Shown: positions 7,355-17,349 of the stretch, piece after piece
Layout of the letters: every line of letters starts with the position of its first letter
Numbering within the stretch: the stretch's first letter is position 1
Source of the DNA: Fibrobacterota bacterium
GTDB lineage: Bacteria > Fibrobacterota > Chitinivibrionia > Chitinivibrionales > Chitinispirillaceae
NCBI GenBank assembly: GCA_023436145.1
Contig: JAEZKP010000027.1
Span: 1-29,457, forward strand
Length of the DNA: 29,457 nucleotides
Reading direction: 5' to 3'
The notes under the pieces: generated by a model
What the model was told of the DNA's origin: nothing
The model's database searches: none
Seen by the model: the letters and a program-made list of their open reading frames with translations, nothing else
Translations under genes and position numbers: made by a program

Positions 7355-8536
7355 TTGCTTATGTTAAAAACAAATAATTCTATCCATACTCCTTATCACT
7401 TTAGCTCCTTTGAAAGCATCAGCCAGGCCGTTTCCCTGGCCAAAGAGCAGAATATCTCTATTTTAGGTATAAATGATTTTAATACCACTGAAGGATATGA
7501 GGAATTTGCAGCAGCATGTGAAAAGTTTGGAGTCTACCCTCTATTTAATATTGAATTTGCTTCATTGTATCAGGAAGACCAGAAAAAAGGATTTCACTGG
7601 AACGATCCCATCAGTCCCGGGGTGATTTTTCTTTGCGGAAAAGCTTTGAACTATCCGGTTAAACTTTCCGCAGACTCCAAAAACCTGATTGCCGCCATGT
7701 GGAAAATAACACAGGACCGGATCTGGAAAATGCTGGATCTGCTTAACAAATTATTAGCAGACCGCAATATCGATCTATCGCTGGATTATAACCAGATCCG
7801 CAATCTGTACGCAAAAAATTCTGTAAGGGAATATCATCTGACAAAATATCTCTATTCATCCATTATCCATAAATGGTCCCAACCTCAGGATCAGATCACA
7901 ATTTTGCGAAACCTTTTTAATGACCCTTCATTTGAGGCCGATCTTTCTGACAAGGATTTTTTACAGGATCAGATTCACAAACGCCTTCTGGATACAGGAA
8001 AAACAGCCTATATTGAAGAAAACCACACATCCTTTCTCAGCACACATCAGGTCCGCACTCTTATTCTGGATGCAGGAGGTATCCCCTGCCTTCCAATCTT
8101 CAATTTCAGTATACCCGATATCGCAAATGACCAAAGAAAGCTTTCTCTTCTGGCACGTAAATTAAACGAACTGGGCATCTTTGCAGTGGAATTCTTCTGT
8201 AACGGCTCATCTTTAGAACAGTTAAAAAAATGTGCATGCTTTTTTCATAATCTGGATTTCTGCGTCACATTGAGCACTGATCATAATGCCCCTGGACTCT
8301 CTACGCTTGTTACCTCAATGCAGAGCAACTTACCATTTGATCCTGAATTGCAAAAAATAGCATATGAAGGTGCCTGCATTCTTGCCGCTCATCAGGAAAA
8401 GCACCGCTTATGCTGCCCTGGTTTTATTAACGATGAAGGTAACCGGAATTTTAACGGTAACCAGCTGAAAGAATTTGTACACGTGGGGGATGAAGCTATC
8501 CGTAAAGCCCTTTTCCGTCCTGCCCAAAATTGCTGA
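7355..8536 (+). CDS. Diverged PHP-domain protein
   Basis: 393 residues resembling the PHP (polymerase and histidinol phosphatase) fold. The N-terminal IHTPYHFSSF (10-19) takes the place of the usual H-x-H metal motif, GINDFNTTEGYEEF (38-51) that of the T/N-D-H/F-x-T-x-x-G motif, GVYPLFNIEF (59-68) carries the conserved Glu, and STDHNAPG near residue 309 matches the late Asp/His motif. Several ligands seem altered, so phosphoesterase activity is uncertain. There is no signal peptide, so it is probably cytosolic. TTG at 7355 has AAGG seven bases upstream; ATG at 7361 is the alternative with poorer spacing. It diverges from the E1 operon and converges on the giant TPR gene with 30 bp between. 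The metabolic role is unknown; a 2-oxoacid link is only positional. Confidence 0.6.
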   Translation: MLMLKTNNSIHTPYHFSSFESISQAVSLAKEQNISILGINDFNTTEGYEEFAAACEKFGVYPLFNIEFASLYQEDQKKGFHWNDPISPGVIFLCGKALNYPVKLSADSKNLIAAMWKITQDRIWKMLDLLNKLLADRNIDLSLDYNQIRNLYAKNSVREYHLTKYLYSSIIHKWSQPQDQITILRNLFNDPSFEADLSDKDFLQDQIHKRLLDTGKTAYIEENHTSFLSTHQVRTLILDAGGIPCLPIFNFSIPDIANDQRKLSLLARKLNELGIFAVEFFCNGSSLEQLKKCACFFHNLDFCVTLSTDHNAPGLSTLVTSMQSNLPFDPELQKIAYEGACILAAHQEKHRLCCPGFINDEGNRNFNGNQLKEFVHVGDEAIRKALFRPAQNC

Positions 8537-8566
8537 ATCAGATTTTCATTACAACAACAAAATACC

Positions 8567-11500
8567 TTATCGGGATTCAATTGCAGGAGTTTTCACTTTT
8601 CTTTTCACCCCATTTAATTTTGCATTGATTTCTTCAATTTGCATATACAATTTCTGTATCGCTACCCGTTCCTTCCGGATATCATCATTGGCAACCAGCT
8701 CCCGTCTTCTGTATTCATCAATAGCCTTAAGCAGGTCTTTTTTTCTTTTGTATACTGGTCTTTTGGTGCTCTTTTCCTGATTTTCAACCATTGTATCGCT
8801 TTGCGCAGTTTTCCCTTCGGATTTAAACAATACAGGGATTTTCATTGATGATTCAAAATGTTTGGTGGTATCAAGAAGTGCAGTGAAAAGTACTGCAATA
8901 CCACTATTAATGCTATCCACTCTTTCTGCTTCTAAAGAAATGAAATTATCACCACCTTTTACCAACGCTACTATTCCGGTTGCGCTGTCCACAACACCTC
9001 TTTCTGCTTTATTGGTTGAGGTAGTATCACTCATGGTTAATACGCCATTAATGTACAAACGATATTTTCCAGGCGAACAGATATATATAGAAGCATTCCC
9101 CGGTTCTCCAGGAAGATACAGATGCCTCCAGCAATAAATTTTATTCCACTGCTCTTTTCCCCATATCCGGGCACACTTTTCACCCGCAAGATCAATATTT
9201 TCTTTTTTGTGCACATCAGCCCGATGCCAACCTGTCCGGAGGACATCTTTACTGTTCCACTTTTCTACACTATCAGCACGCACCATCCATTCCTCATCAC
9301 TAACCAGTGCAACACTCTTGTAAAATGACTTTCCATATTTATCAGGACTCAATCTGGCCAGACACTCCCAGATCCTGTTGTACCAGAGATCATTCATAAA
9401 ACCTTTTTCCCCTAATCTGCCAATTGCATCCTCATAAGAGAAAATTGCCTTATCCTGAAGCTCAAAAACGATGTCCTCAAGCTGAAAAAGAAGCTCCTCC
9501 CTCTCCTCTTCAGTAAGATTTCTGGGTAGATTTTGAGTATTTTTCAGTATCTCAACAGAAAGCTGATCATAATCATTTCCAATCAGATAATTCATTCTGC
9601 AGAATTCACCTTTTAAAACGGCGCAAATAGAATCACCGATATTCAGTGAATCAGCCTGTTTCATTACATTTGCATAGTATTTCATTACCTCTGTTTTTAC
9701 CGGATCAAGTGTTTCATAGAGTTTTTTGAGATACTGATAATAGTGAAGCGGTTTATCACGGATTTCATCAGGTACCGGTGCATTCTTCATTACCTCCATT
9801 GCACCAATCAGGTATTCACCAGCCTTGCTGAAGCAATGAATAAGATTATTTCTGGATTTCACGACCCATACATTCTGCTCTTGAGTCAATGAGTCAAATT
9901 CATCTGCCAGCCTGATAACATTTTTGTAAGGAAGAAAGGCTTTCTGCAATAATTGAGACGAAAGATTGAGTATATCCCTCTCCATTATCGCAGATTTTAT
10001 CGGATCTGCTTTTAATCGCTCCTGGGTTCTGCATGCCTCCGAAAAATCCTGATAAAGCTCCCCGATCCGGTATGCAGATTCGAACATTTTCTCACTGTGG
10101 TATTGCACTACCCGCTGATAAGCTTTGGCCGCTTCCTGCATAAGATCCGATTTGTTTTTTAGTGCGATTCTGAGTTGCTCCTCAGGTAAAGCAATCTTTA
10201 TAGCCAGAAACTGATCCCTTTTTTGCAGAGCAATCTGATATGCAGCTTCAGCTGCAAAGTAATTGTTTGCTTGCAGGCCTTCCTGCACTAACTTCATATT
10301 ATGCATTTCAGCCTGATCAAAACTGTACACCGCATTCAGCCAGTCTTTCTGATCAAGATAGCATTTACCTGTCATATAGAGTGCCTCAACCGATTTGGCA
10401 CTACGTCCGAATCTGTTCACAAAATTTCTATATACAGTTATCGCCTTTTCGTACAGGCCGGTCCTGGCATAAAAAGATGCTGATCTTAAAAGCAGGGATT
10501 CAACATCCTTTTCACCCGGATATCTTAACGAATACAGTTCATTGACTTCGGCAACTTTGTCCATTTTTCCCAGTTTTTCATAGCAGAAACCCAGATTGAA
10601 AAGTGCATCTTTGGCTTTTTGGGACTCCGGATATCTGGATGAAAGCAATTCGTAAGTCTCGGCTGCTTTCAAATACTTATCTGCTTTCTCAAAATCAGTT
10701 GCAGCATTAAAAAGCGCATCAGGAGCAATCTTCGAGTCAGGATATTTGTTAAACAGATAATAATAATTATTGCAGGCATTTTCCCACTGTTCAATCTTCT
10801 CATATGAACCGGCAGCATTAAAAATCGCCATATCCCCATAGGTACTGCCAGGATATTTATCCTCAATGGATCTGAATGCCAGGGCCGACTTCTGATATTC
10901 ACCTGCATTATACAGCGATTTTGCATGAAGAAAATCTGACTGCAACAGCATTTTAAGTGCTTCCGAACTTTTCTGCTGATCACTGCACTCTTTCCATATC
11001 TTTTCAAAAATTGAAGAAGCCCTGTCATAACTCTCCAGCCCGAAATAACATTGCCCGGCTAATAACATTGATTCAAAATAAAGACTGTCCGCCACTCCTT
11101 TTCTGTTTACAATGTCAAATTGTTCAAGGGCTTTACTGAACATTTTCCGGTTGAAATAAACAGTTCCCAACCCAATAAGCACCTGACTGTGAGATTTACC
11201 CTGAGGAAAAAGTTTACAGTAATTCTGTGAAGCTTCCAGCACTTTTTCTGCGGCATATCCCAGTTTCCCGATCTCCTTAGCCGTGTCCGAACTTAAAAGT
11301 GACTGCGCTAATGCCAGAGCGTTCAGTGCCGCCTGTTCACGTCTGGATGATTCAAATATTTCGTTTCTGCTGAAACTTATGTACTGCGCAAAAGCCTGGG
11401 ATCTTTTTCTTAACTTTGTTTCAAGTATAACCGCCAGATTCCAGCTTGCATCTGCAGCCTTTATATTTGTAAAATACTTATCCACCACCAGACGGTAATT

Positions 11501-14296
11501 GTCTGCAGCCTTCTCATAATCTTTGAAATCCCCTGTCCGCTCTGCTTTGCGGAAACTTTCATCTGACAAATACAATCCCATGGATATGGCCATGGAATCG
11601 ACTCTGCGCACCAGACCGGAATCTATTTTACTATTTCTTTTCTGCCAGTCGGAACCACTACTGAACATGTTAAAAAAGTTCAGACGTTCAGATGCGGCGG
11701 AGTCCGGATTGGATTGACTTTCATATATAGAAATCAGCCGTACCATCGCATCAGCTGCAATACCGCTTAAAGGATATTCCTGAAGCAGCTTCCTGTACAC
11801 CTTTACCGCATTTCCAAAATCAAGATCCTCTTCCCGTAACTCACCCATACGTTTCAGAACAATCGCTGAATAATCCTGGTTTCCAATGAGCTGAAGAAAT
11901 TTATTGGCATCCTCAATCCTCCCCTCTTCATCAAAACTGATCGCTATATAATCGATTGCCTCACCACGTAATAAAGGATTAGCGACCTGCTTATCCTCAC
12001 TTTTTAATGGATCAAAATCCAGATTCCCTTTTTCCACCAGATACTTAAACACCGATATTGCATCATCAAAACGGTCCTGCATGTAATAACACCACCCCAG
12101 ATGATATAATGCCTGAATGTACTGAGGATGATCCTGATAATGGAGTACTTTACGGAATGCATCTTCGGCCAATTTATATCCCTGGTCATTTTCCGCTCTG
12201 GGATTATCAAAATAATACCGCCCGATACTCATATTTGCTTCCACATAATATTCACTATCCTGATACTTTTCAATAAGCTCACGCATAGACTGGTTGGCCA
12301 GACTGTCCCTGCCCAGTTTCTGTAAAGCAAGCGCTTTATAAAAACAGGCATCATCTGCAATAGCATCCTCTGGATATTCATCCAGAATTTTCTGGTATGC
12401 AGTAATTACCCTGTCCAGGTTATACTCAGGGAATTGCAACCCTGCAGTATCTTTACTATTTGTCATGCGGTTCTCATATTCCTGCAGTTTTTGCTGAAAA
12501 TCATCTCCTGCAGCATCAAAATACAGTTCTGCAAGCCTGAAGTATATTTGCGGGTTGTAACGGTTTTGGGGATATACTTCAAAAGTGGTTATGATATCTT
12601 CGGTTAATCTTTTCCGGTCATCTTCTATACTCGCAACAAGCTCTTCCCTTTTTACTTCAGCTGAATCAGGGTTGAAATTACTTTCTTCAGAGGGTCTCTC
12701 TTTTCTGTTCCTGAATGCTGATATCTGCAAAGATAACTCTTTCAACCGGTCTTTTTTCCTCTGATAACTGGTAAATGACCAATCTATAAATTTAGCCTGT
12801 ATTTCACCATCCAGTCTGTTATTTACCCCACCTCCTCCCATACACTCCCTGATCACAAGTGCATATTCTATGTCATTTTCTTCCTTTTCCTTTTCCAGTT
12901 CATCCAGGAGCACTCTCAAACTATCTGCCGAATTGACAGAATCTACTGCTGCTGAATGTCCGTTTATTTTTTCTGTATTCAACGAAATCTCTCTTCTCAG
13001 AGACACGATAGAATCTTCTATAACTGCATTTCTTTTCTTTAATACATTCAGATAGCGGCGTTCCGCCAGATAAGTATTGCTCTTCACCCCTTCAGTTTTA
13101 TTATCCCCCTCTTTGGTATCAACATCTTTTAACAACTGACGAAACCGTAATTCCAGATCTCCTGTTTTTTCAATTCTTTTCTGCGCCAGTAAAAGCAGAT
13201 CATTATCCTGTTTTCGAATCGCCTTATATTCCAGAATCTGCCATCCCTTGATAATATCGGTAAGCCGGTCAATTTCTTCATAAATCTCAAGTGACAAGCG
13301 GTTACCCACAATATGTGAATGGATCAGCTTCCCCATTATTTCTGCCTGTTCCTTTTTACCGGATTTTATGTAAACCTGTTCCATAATAGATGCCATCTCA
13401 AAGCTGTAAATGCTGGCAGGGAATTTTCTTAAAAACCTCTCCCCCACTCTTTCAGCATCCTGTAAACGATCCAGATCAAGATAAGCTCGGGCAATTTTAA
13501 TTAATGCAAACTGATATCTGGATGCAGATGTGGGAACAGAATTGTAACAGGAAACAGCGCTAAGGATATTTTTCCGGTTGTAATAGATATCTCCCATCAG
13601 AATCGCAGCTTCTGCGCTTAAATCCAAATCATTTGAACCCTTCCTCAGCTCCTCCAATAACGAAAGTGCCTTCTGTTGTTCTTCCAGATGAATTAGTGAT
13701 AAAGCAGTAAGAAAACAAGCCCTCTGATAGACTGAGGAGTTTTTCTGAATCTGTGACAACAACTGGATCGATTCTCCAAACCGCTTCTGAGCGTAATAGG
13801 ATCTGGCACTCATGTAAAGAACCGAGTTGTAAAGCGCATGCTTTCTGTATCCGGTTTGAAAGACCGACAGGATGCTGTCAGTCCTTTGCGCATCATTATT
13901 GTTAACCGCAAACTCAAGTATTCTGAAAAGTGCCGCACCGGTTTTATCTGAACTGCTAAAATTATTTAGAACAAACCAGTACTGTTCCTGAGCCTTTTTT
14001 TGGATGCCCATTTGACGGTAACATTCACCCAGGGCAAATGCGATAAAATCAAGTCTGCGATCAGGAAGCTTCAGCTCCCTGAGCCTCTCAAACATCTCTG
14101 CAGCAACTTTTACCTGTCCCTGATTGTATTTATCAATAGCAAGCTTAACTTCATCAGGGGTTACCGCATTTATATCATTAAAAAGCAGTAACTCCTTTTC
14201 AAATGCATCTTCCGGCACCCATTCAGGGGAGAATGGTTCTGCCAGAAGAGAAATAAAAGCCAAAAGAAGAAACAACCCTGTTTTAATGTTTTTCAT
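8567..14296 (-). CDS. Giant secreted TPR/coiled-coil protein with C-terminal beta-sandwich
   Basis: About 1,909 residues. Signal peptide at 1-20 (KNIKTGLFLLLAFISLLAEP). TPR-like helical pairs run from about 50 to 390; a Lys/Glu-rich coiled-coil section lies at about 405-535; then a long array of BamD/YbgF-type TPRs (recurrent patterns such as YPxSxxAxxALFNxA) covers about 570-1420. A helical region follows to about 1660, then a beta-rich segment (about 1680-1820, with YRLYINGVL) resembling a galactose-binding-like sandwich, and a charged coiled-coil tail. The ATG at 14296 overlaps the upstream TGA as ATGA, so it is preferred over the GTG at 14305. Likely a periplasmic or outer-membrane scaffold; no catalytic motif is seen. 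It is the last gene of a three-gene operon with the SUMF1/chitobiase-repeat and TPR proteins. Exact family unknown. Confidence 0.85.
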   Translation of the reverse strand: MKNIKTGLFLLLAFISLLAEPFSPEWVPEDAFEKELLLFNDINAVTPDEVKLAIDKYNQGQVKVAAEMFERLRELKLPDRRLDFIAFALGECYRQMGIQKKAQEQYWFVLNNFSSSDKTGAALFRILEFAVNNNDAQRTDSILSVFQTGYRKHALYNSVLYMSARSYYAQKRFGESIQLLSQIQKNSSVYQRACFLTALSLIHLEEQQKALSLLEELRKGSNDLDLSAEAAILMGDIYYNRKNILSAVSCYNSVPTSASRYQFALIKIARAYLDLDRLQDAERVGERFLRKFPASIYSFEMASIMEQVYIKSGKKEQAEIMGKLIHSHIVGNRLSLEIYEEIDRLTDIIKGWQILEYKAIRKQDNDLLLLAQKRIEKTGDLELRFRQLLKDVDTKEGDNKTEGVKSNTYLAERRYLNVLKKRNAVIEDSIVSLRREISLNTEKINGHSAAVDSVNSADSLRVLLDELEKEKEENDIEYALVIRECMGGGGVNNRLDGEIQAKFIDWSFTSYQRKKDRLKELSLQISAFRNRKERPSEESNFNPDSAEVKREELVASIEDDRKRLTEDIITTFEVYPQNRYNPQIYFRLAELYFDAAGDDFQQKLQEYENRMTNSKDTAGLQFPEYNLDRVITAYQKILDEYPEDAIADDACFYKALALQKLGRDSLANQSMRELIEKYQDSEYYVEANMSIGRYYFDNPRAENDQGYKLAEDAFRKVLHYQDHPQYIQALYHLGWCYYMQDRFDDAISVFKYLVEKGNLDFDPLKSEDKQVANPLLRGEAIDYIAISFDEEGRIEDANKFLQLIGNQDYSAIVLKRMGELREEDLDFGNAVKVYRKLLQEYPLSGIAADAMVRLISIYESQSNPDSAASERLNFFNMFSSGSDWQKRNSKIDSGLVRRVDSMAISMGLYLSDESFRKAERTGDFKDYEKAADNYRLVVDKYFTNIKAADASWNLAVILETKLRKRSQAFAQYISFSRNEIFESSRREQAALNALALAQSLLSSDTAKEIGKLGYAAEKVLEASQNYCKLFPQGKSHSQVLIGLGTVYFNRKMFSKALEQFDIVNRKGVADSLYFESMLLAGQCYFGLESYDRASSIFEKIWKECSDQQKSSEALKMLLQSDFLHAKSLYNAGEYQKSALAFRSIEDKYPGSTYGDMAIFNAAGSYEKIEQWENACNNYYYLFNKYPDSKIAPDALFNAATDFEKADKYLKAAETYELLSSRYPESQKAKDALFNLGFCYEKLGKMDKVAEVNELYSLRYPGEKDVESLLLRSASFYARTGLYEKAITVYRNFVNRFGRSAKSVEALYMTGKCYLDQKDWLNAVYSFDQAEMHNMKLVQEGLQANNYFAAEAAYQIALQKRDQFLAIKIALPEEQLRIALKNKSDLMQEAAKAYQRVVQYHSEKMFESAYRIGELYQDFSEACRTQERLKADPIKSAIMERDILNLSSQLLQKAFLPYKNVIRLADEFDSLTQEQNVWVVKSRNNLIHCFSKAGEYLIGAMEVMKNAPVPDEIRDKPLHYYQYLKKLYETLDPVKTEVMKYYANVMKQADSLNIGDSICAVLKGEFCRMNYLIGNDYDQLSVEILKNTQNLPRNLTEEEREELLFQLEDIVFELQDKAIFSYEDAIGRLGEKGFMNDLWYNRIWECLARLSPDKYGKSFYKSVALVSDEEWMVRADSVEKWNSKDVLRTGWHRADVHKKENIDLAGEKCARIWGKEQWNKIYCWRHLYLPGEPGNASIYICSPGKYRLYINGVLTMSDTTSTNKAERGVVDSATGIVALVKGGDNFISLEAERVDSINSGIAVLFTALLDTTKHFESSMKIPVLFKSEGKTAQSDTMVENQEKSTKRPVYKRKKDLLKAIDEYRRRELVANDDIRKERVAIQKLYMQIEEINAKLNGVKRKVKTPAIESR

Positions 14297-17200
14297 TTGC
14301 AGCACCGGAACCCGGTTTCATCAGAACGCGTTGCTACTGTACCTTCTACAGATAAGCCACAATATCCACCACTTCCCGACAGATAAGATCCACCCAGCAT
14401 CTGACGGTATTCCCCATCACTTTTTTCCACCCACTCCCAGGAATTACCAAGCATATCGTAAATTCCAAACTTATTGCAGTCAGGAAATGAACCCGACTTC
14501 CAGACACTTTTGCCTTCTGTCGGACACCTCTTTTTAAGATATGCATCTCCATAAGGATAAACTGTTTTTACATCAGCCCTGCATGCAGTCTCCCATTCTT
14601 TACTAGTGCAAAGCCTCTTACCGGCATCTGTACAATGCATCTTCGCTTCTACCCAACTTACACCTGTAAGCGGCTTCTCACCGTAATGATTAGGCCATTC
14701 ATAGCGGTCAATACAGAACGCATGACCTTGAGAATCAATCACTGAAACCATATCCTCTGAGCAGCGCTCACGAACCAGCACCGTTTTGGAAACATTGGCC
14801 ACATAACCGTTACTGTCCATCGCTTCAAGTACAGGTTTATACATGCCACATTTTTCATATATAAACCTGACCCTGGCATACTTCCCATAATCACTGTCAA
14901 AAACACCGTCACCATTAAAATCCCATCGGAACCGGAGTTGTTCAAACGGGCTTTCCTTATCCAGAGATCCTGCAGGATCAAACACAACCTCCATCCCCTT
15001 ATAAATTGTATCCGGAGAAACAGTGAACCCGGGCGAAGGCGGCAGATCTATTATGTATACAAAGGTGTCGATATCTCCTCTGTAACCTGAGGCATCAATG
15101 ACAAATGCAGTAATGGTGTCCGATTTCAACAATGTCAATGGCTCTGAATACACTTTTGATGCAGTTGTGGGGGTAACACCATGCCTCTCAAAATAAATGG
15201 TAGACTGATCATACGAATTTAAGGTGATGGAAAGTATGCGGTTGTAGACACGATCTGCTCCTGAAGGCACATTTGGAACTGCACGTGGCTTAAAAACATC
15301 GAGAACAGACACTGCACTCTGATTACCAGCCACATCTTCTGCATAAAACGCCAGCTTTATATCATCTCTTCTTCCCAGTGTGAGTCTGTCTCTGGTCTGA
15401 TTTATTTTATTACCCAGCATTTTTACAGTACTGCTCAATAAAGGGTTACTATTGTCAGTAGTGTAGTAAATAGAAGCTGGTTCTGAACTTTCAAAAAAAA
15501 CTATCACCGAATCATTTACGCCCTTTCGTAAATTCACCTGCACTAAAGGTGCCAGCTTATCTATATGGTAAACACTTCGGCGGATAGCACTCCTCAACTC
15601 TGCCTCATTTTCGATGTAATACTCCAGTATATGCGTTCCATCTTCCCTGATCTCCAAAGAATCTGATGCCTTTTTAAAATCAGACTCCCCCAGTCTACGC
15701 CAATAGACCATACCACTGGTATTTTTTATAAATTTGAGGTTCAGCTTTCTATTGAAAACTCCTCCTTCAGGATTTGCAACAACCATCGGTTTCTTCAGCT
15801 CATCCATGGTTTTAATCTGACTGCGGTTACCCGCATTGTCAATTGCGAAATACCTTATCAGGTCACCAAATCCCAGCACCACCGGTTCATTATATACAGA
15901 TGAGGAAAGATCAGGATCAGCACCGCCAATTTCATAGTAAATAGTGGCAGGTTCATTAGCAGTCATATTAATAATAAATGTGGTATCCAGCATATTCCGT
16001 TCAATCCGGATCTTCACATCAGGTGGCCTGGTATCCAGAACGAAAACCACAGTTTTCTCCTCAGTCTGGTTACCGGCATCATCCACACCTTTATACCGCA
16101 GATAAGTGGTATCATTTCTGGAGATGCTGATCCCGGCACGGGTATATAGCGGAGAGCTTTCCCTCACAGCTGAACCGTCAAGAGTGTAGAATATCTTTAC
16201 AGGCTCATTAGATGTGAAGTATACAGTCTGGGCTCTGGTATAGAATCCCCCCTCATGAGAAATGGAAATCTGAGGTGGGGTGTTATCATATTTATATTCC
16301 CAAATCAAAACCTCTGATTGATTACCTGCATCATCCCAGGCTCTGGCTTTAACTGTAGTTATACCACGATGCGGTATCACAAGCGGTTCCCTGTATCCTC
16401 TGCTATCCGGTCCTGGTAAAGATTTGTCAAGTGTGTACCGGATATGCGATTTCTCCCTGGAAAAAAAATACAGGGTGTCTGCACCCTTTCCGGAAGCAAC
16501 CTTCATCTGAAGCTTCGGCGCGATGGTATCCACTATGTAACGGGCTTTAAAAATCTCCGAACGGTTTCCGGTTGAACGCTCTCCAAAATAACGCAAAATG
16601 GTGAGTCCATGTGGCAGAAAAAACGGTTTCTCATATTTGGTAAAGTATTCAGGAGGAGAAAGAGGATCAAAACTGTAAAAAATAGTAACGTCCCCCGATG
16701 CACTGAGAGTAACCGGTATAGAACGGTTAAAAATCCCACCAGCCGGTTCAATTTTCATGATTAAAGATGAAGTATCCACAAAGTATCTGAGAGGGGCCGT
16801 CCGGCTGAGATTTCCAGCTTTGTCAATAGCAATAATCCTGCCTTCGAAACTGTCTCTTATCTGTAATGAATCGGTGAAAGAAACCAGCTGTTCGGTCCCC
16901 TCTTTCTGGTAAGATAAAAAACAGGGTTCATCTGCAGTAACCCTGATCGTGACAGGATGGGGATATACCCCTGCAGATGGAACCACTGACAACACAGGTG
17001 CCCTGGAATCTAATATATAAGTGACCGAGTCAAGAGCAGATCTGTTACCGAAATCATCCACCCCGTAATAGTAAATCTTCCAGGTCCCCTCTTTAGCAAT
17101 AGTAATCGGATTCACATATCGCGTCATTTCATAAGGCGTTTCCACCGAATACCAGATAGCTGAACGCTTATTGGAGCTGAAACTAACATGAAAAATCGAA

Positions 17201-17346
17201 TTGTGATATAATGAATCCGGACTGACCACCAGTTTTGGAGGTATCGTGTCAAGCCAGCCTGGAATCTCATCCTTCCCCAGTGCAATTCCTGCAATTGCAA
17301 AGACCAAAAGAATAAATCCGGATATCACAAAAGTCAATCTGCTCAT
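14293..17346 (-). CDS. Envelope protein with nine chitobiase-type repeats, PKD and SUMF1 domains
   Basis: 1,017 residues. Residues 4-24 are hydrophobic (signal peptide or anchor). About nine beta-sandwich repeats of 80-95 residues follow (36-770), each with a turn like DDAGNQS or DNAGNRS and an IYYTxD-type strand, as in the CHB_HEX_C_1 (chitobiase C-terminal) family; repeats 7 and 9 are more diverged. Residues about 770-860 form a PKD-like domain (FRWDFNGDGVFDSD). Residues 861-1017 are a short SUMF1/FGE-sulfatase domain (GNSWEWV near 967, GGSYLS near 985, ETGFRCC at the end). The cysteine expected after GGSY in active formylglycine-generating enzymes is missing (Leu-Ser here), so a structural or binding role is likelier than catalysis. 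ATG 17346 lies 3 bp after the upstream stop. SUMF1-type domains also occur in GldK/GldJ of T9SS/gliding, a suggestive but unproven parallel. Confidence 0.88.
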   Translation of the reverse strand: MSRLTFVISGFILLVFAIAGIALGKDEIPGWLDTIPPKLVVSPDSLYHNSIFHVSFSSNKRSAIWYSVETPYEMTRYVNPITIAKEGTWKIYYYGVDDFGNRSALDSVTYILDSRAPVLSVVPSAGVYPHPVTIRVTADEPCFLSYQKEGTEQLVSFTDSLQIRDSFEGRIIAIDKAGNLSRTAPLRYFVDTSSLIMKIEPAGGIFNRSIPVTLSASGDVTIFYSFDPLSPPEYFTKYEKPFFLPHGLTILRYFGERSTGNRSEIFKARYIVDTIAPKLQMKVASGKGADTLYFFSREKSHIRYTLDKSLPGPDSRGYREPLVIPHRGITTVKARAWDDAGNQSEVLIWEYKYDNTPPQISISHEGGFYTRAQTVYFTSNEPVKIFYTLDGSAVRESSPLYTRAGISISRNDTTYLRYKGVDDAGNQTEEKTVVFVLDTRPPDVKIRIERNMLDTTFIINMTANEPATIYYEIGGADPDLSSSVYNEPVVLGFGDLIRYFAIDNAGNRSQIKTMDELKKPMVVANPEGGVFNRKLNLKFIKNTSGMVYWRRLGESDFKKASDSLEIREDGTHILEYYIENEAELRSAIRRSVYHIDKLAPLVQVNLRKGVNDSVIVFFESSEPASIYYTTDNSNPLLSSTVKMLGNKINQTRDRLTLGRRDDIKLAFYAEDVAGNQSAVSVLDVFKPRAVPNVPSGADRVYNRILSITLNSYDQSTIYFERHGVTPTTASKVYSEPLTLLKSDTITAFVIDASGYRGDIDTFVYIIDLPPSPGFTVSPDTIYKGMEVVFDPAGSLDKESPFEQLRFRWDFNGDGVFDSDYGKYARVRFIYEKCGMYKPVLEAMDSNGYVANVSKTVLVRERCSEDMVSVIDSQGHAFCIDRYEWPNHYGEKPLTGVSWVEAKMHCTDAGKRLCTSKEWETACRADVKTVYPYGDAYLKKRCPTEGKSVWKSGSFPDCNKFGIYDMLGNSWEWVEKSDGEYRQMLGGSYLSGSGGYCGLSVEGTVATRSDETGFRCCK

Positions 17347-17349
17347 ATT

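Noticed and set aside
8567..14296. Giant TPR gene as two or more genes fused by a missed stop
   Set aside because: The frame is open throughout, TPR spacing is continuous across the middle, and there is no internal ribosome site with a signal peptide.
14293..14763. SUMF1 domain as an active formylglycine-generating enzyme
   Set aside because: The expected first catalytic Cys is missing, and no sulfatase gene is nearby.
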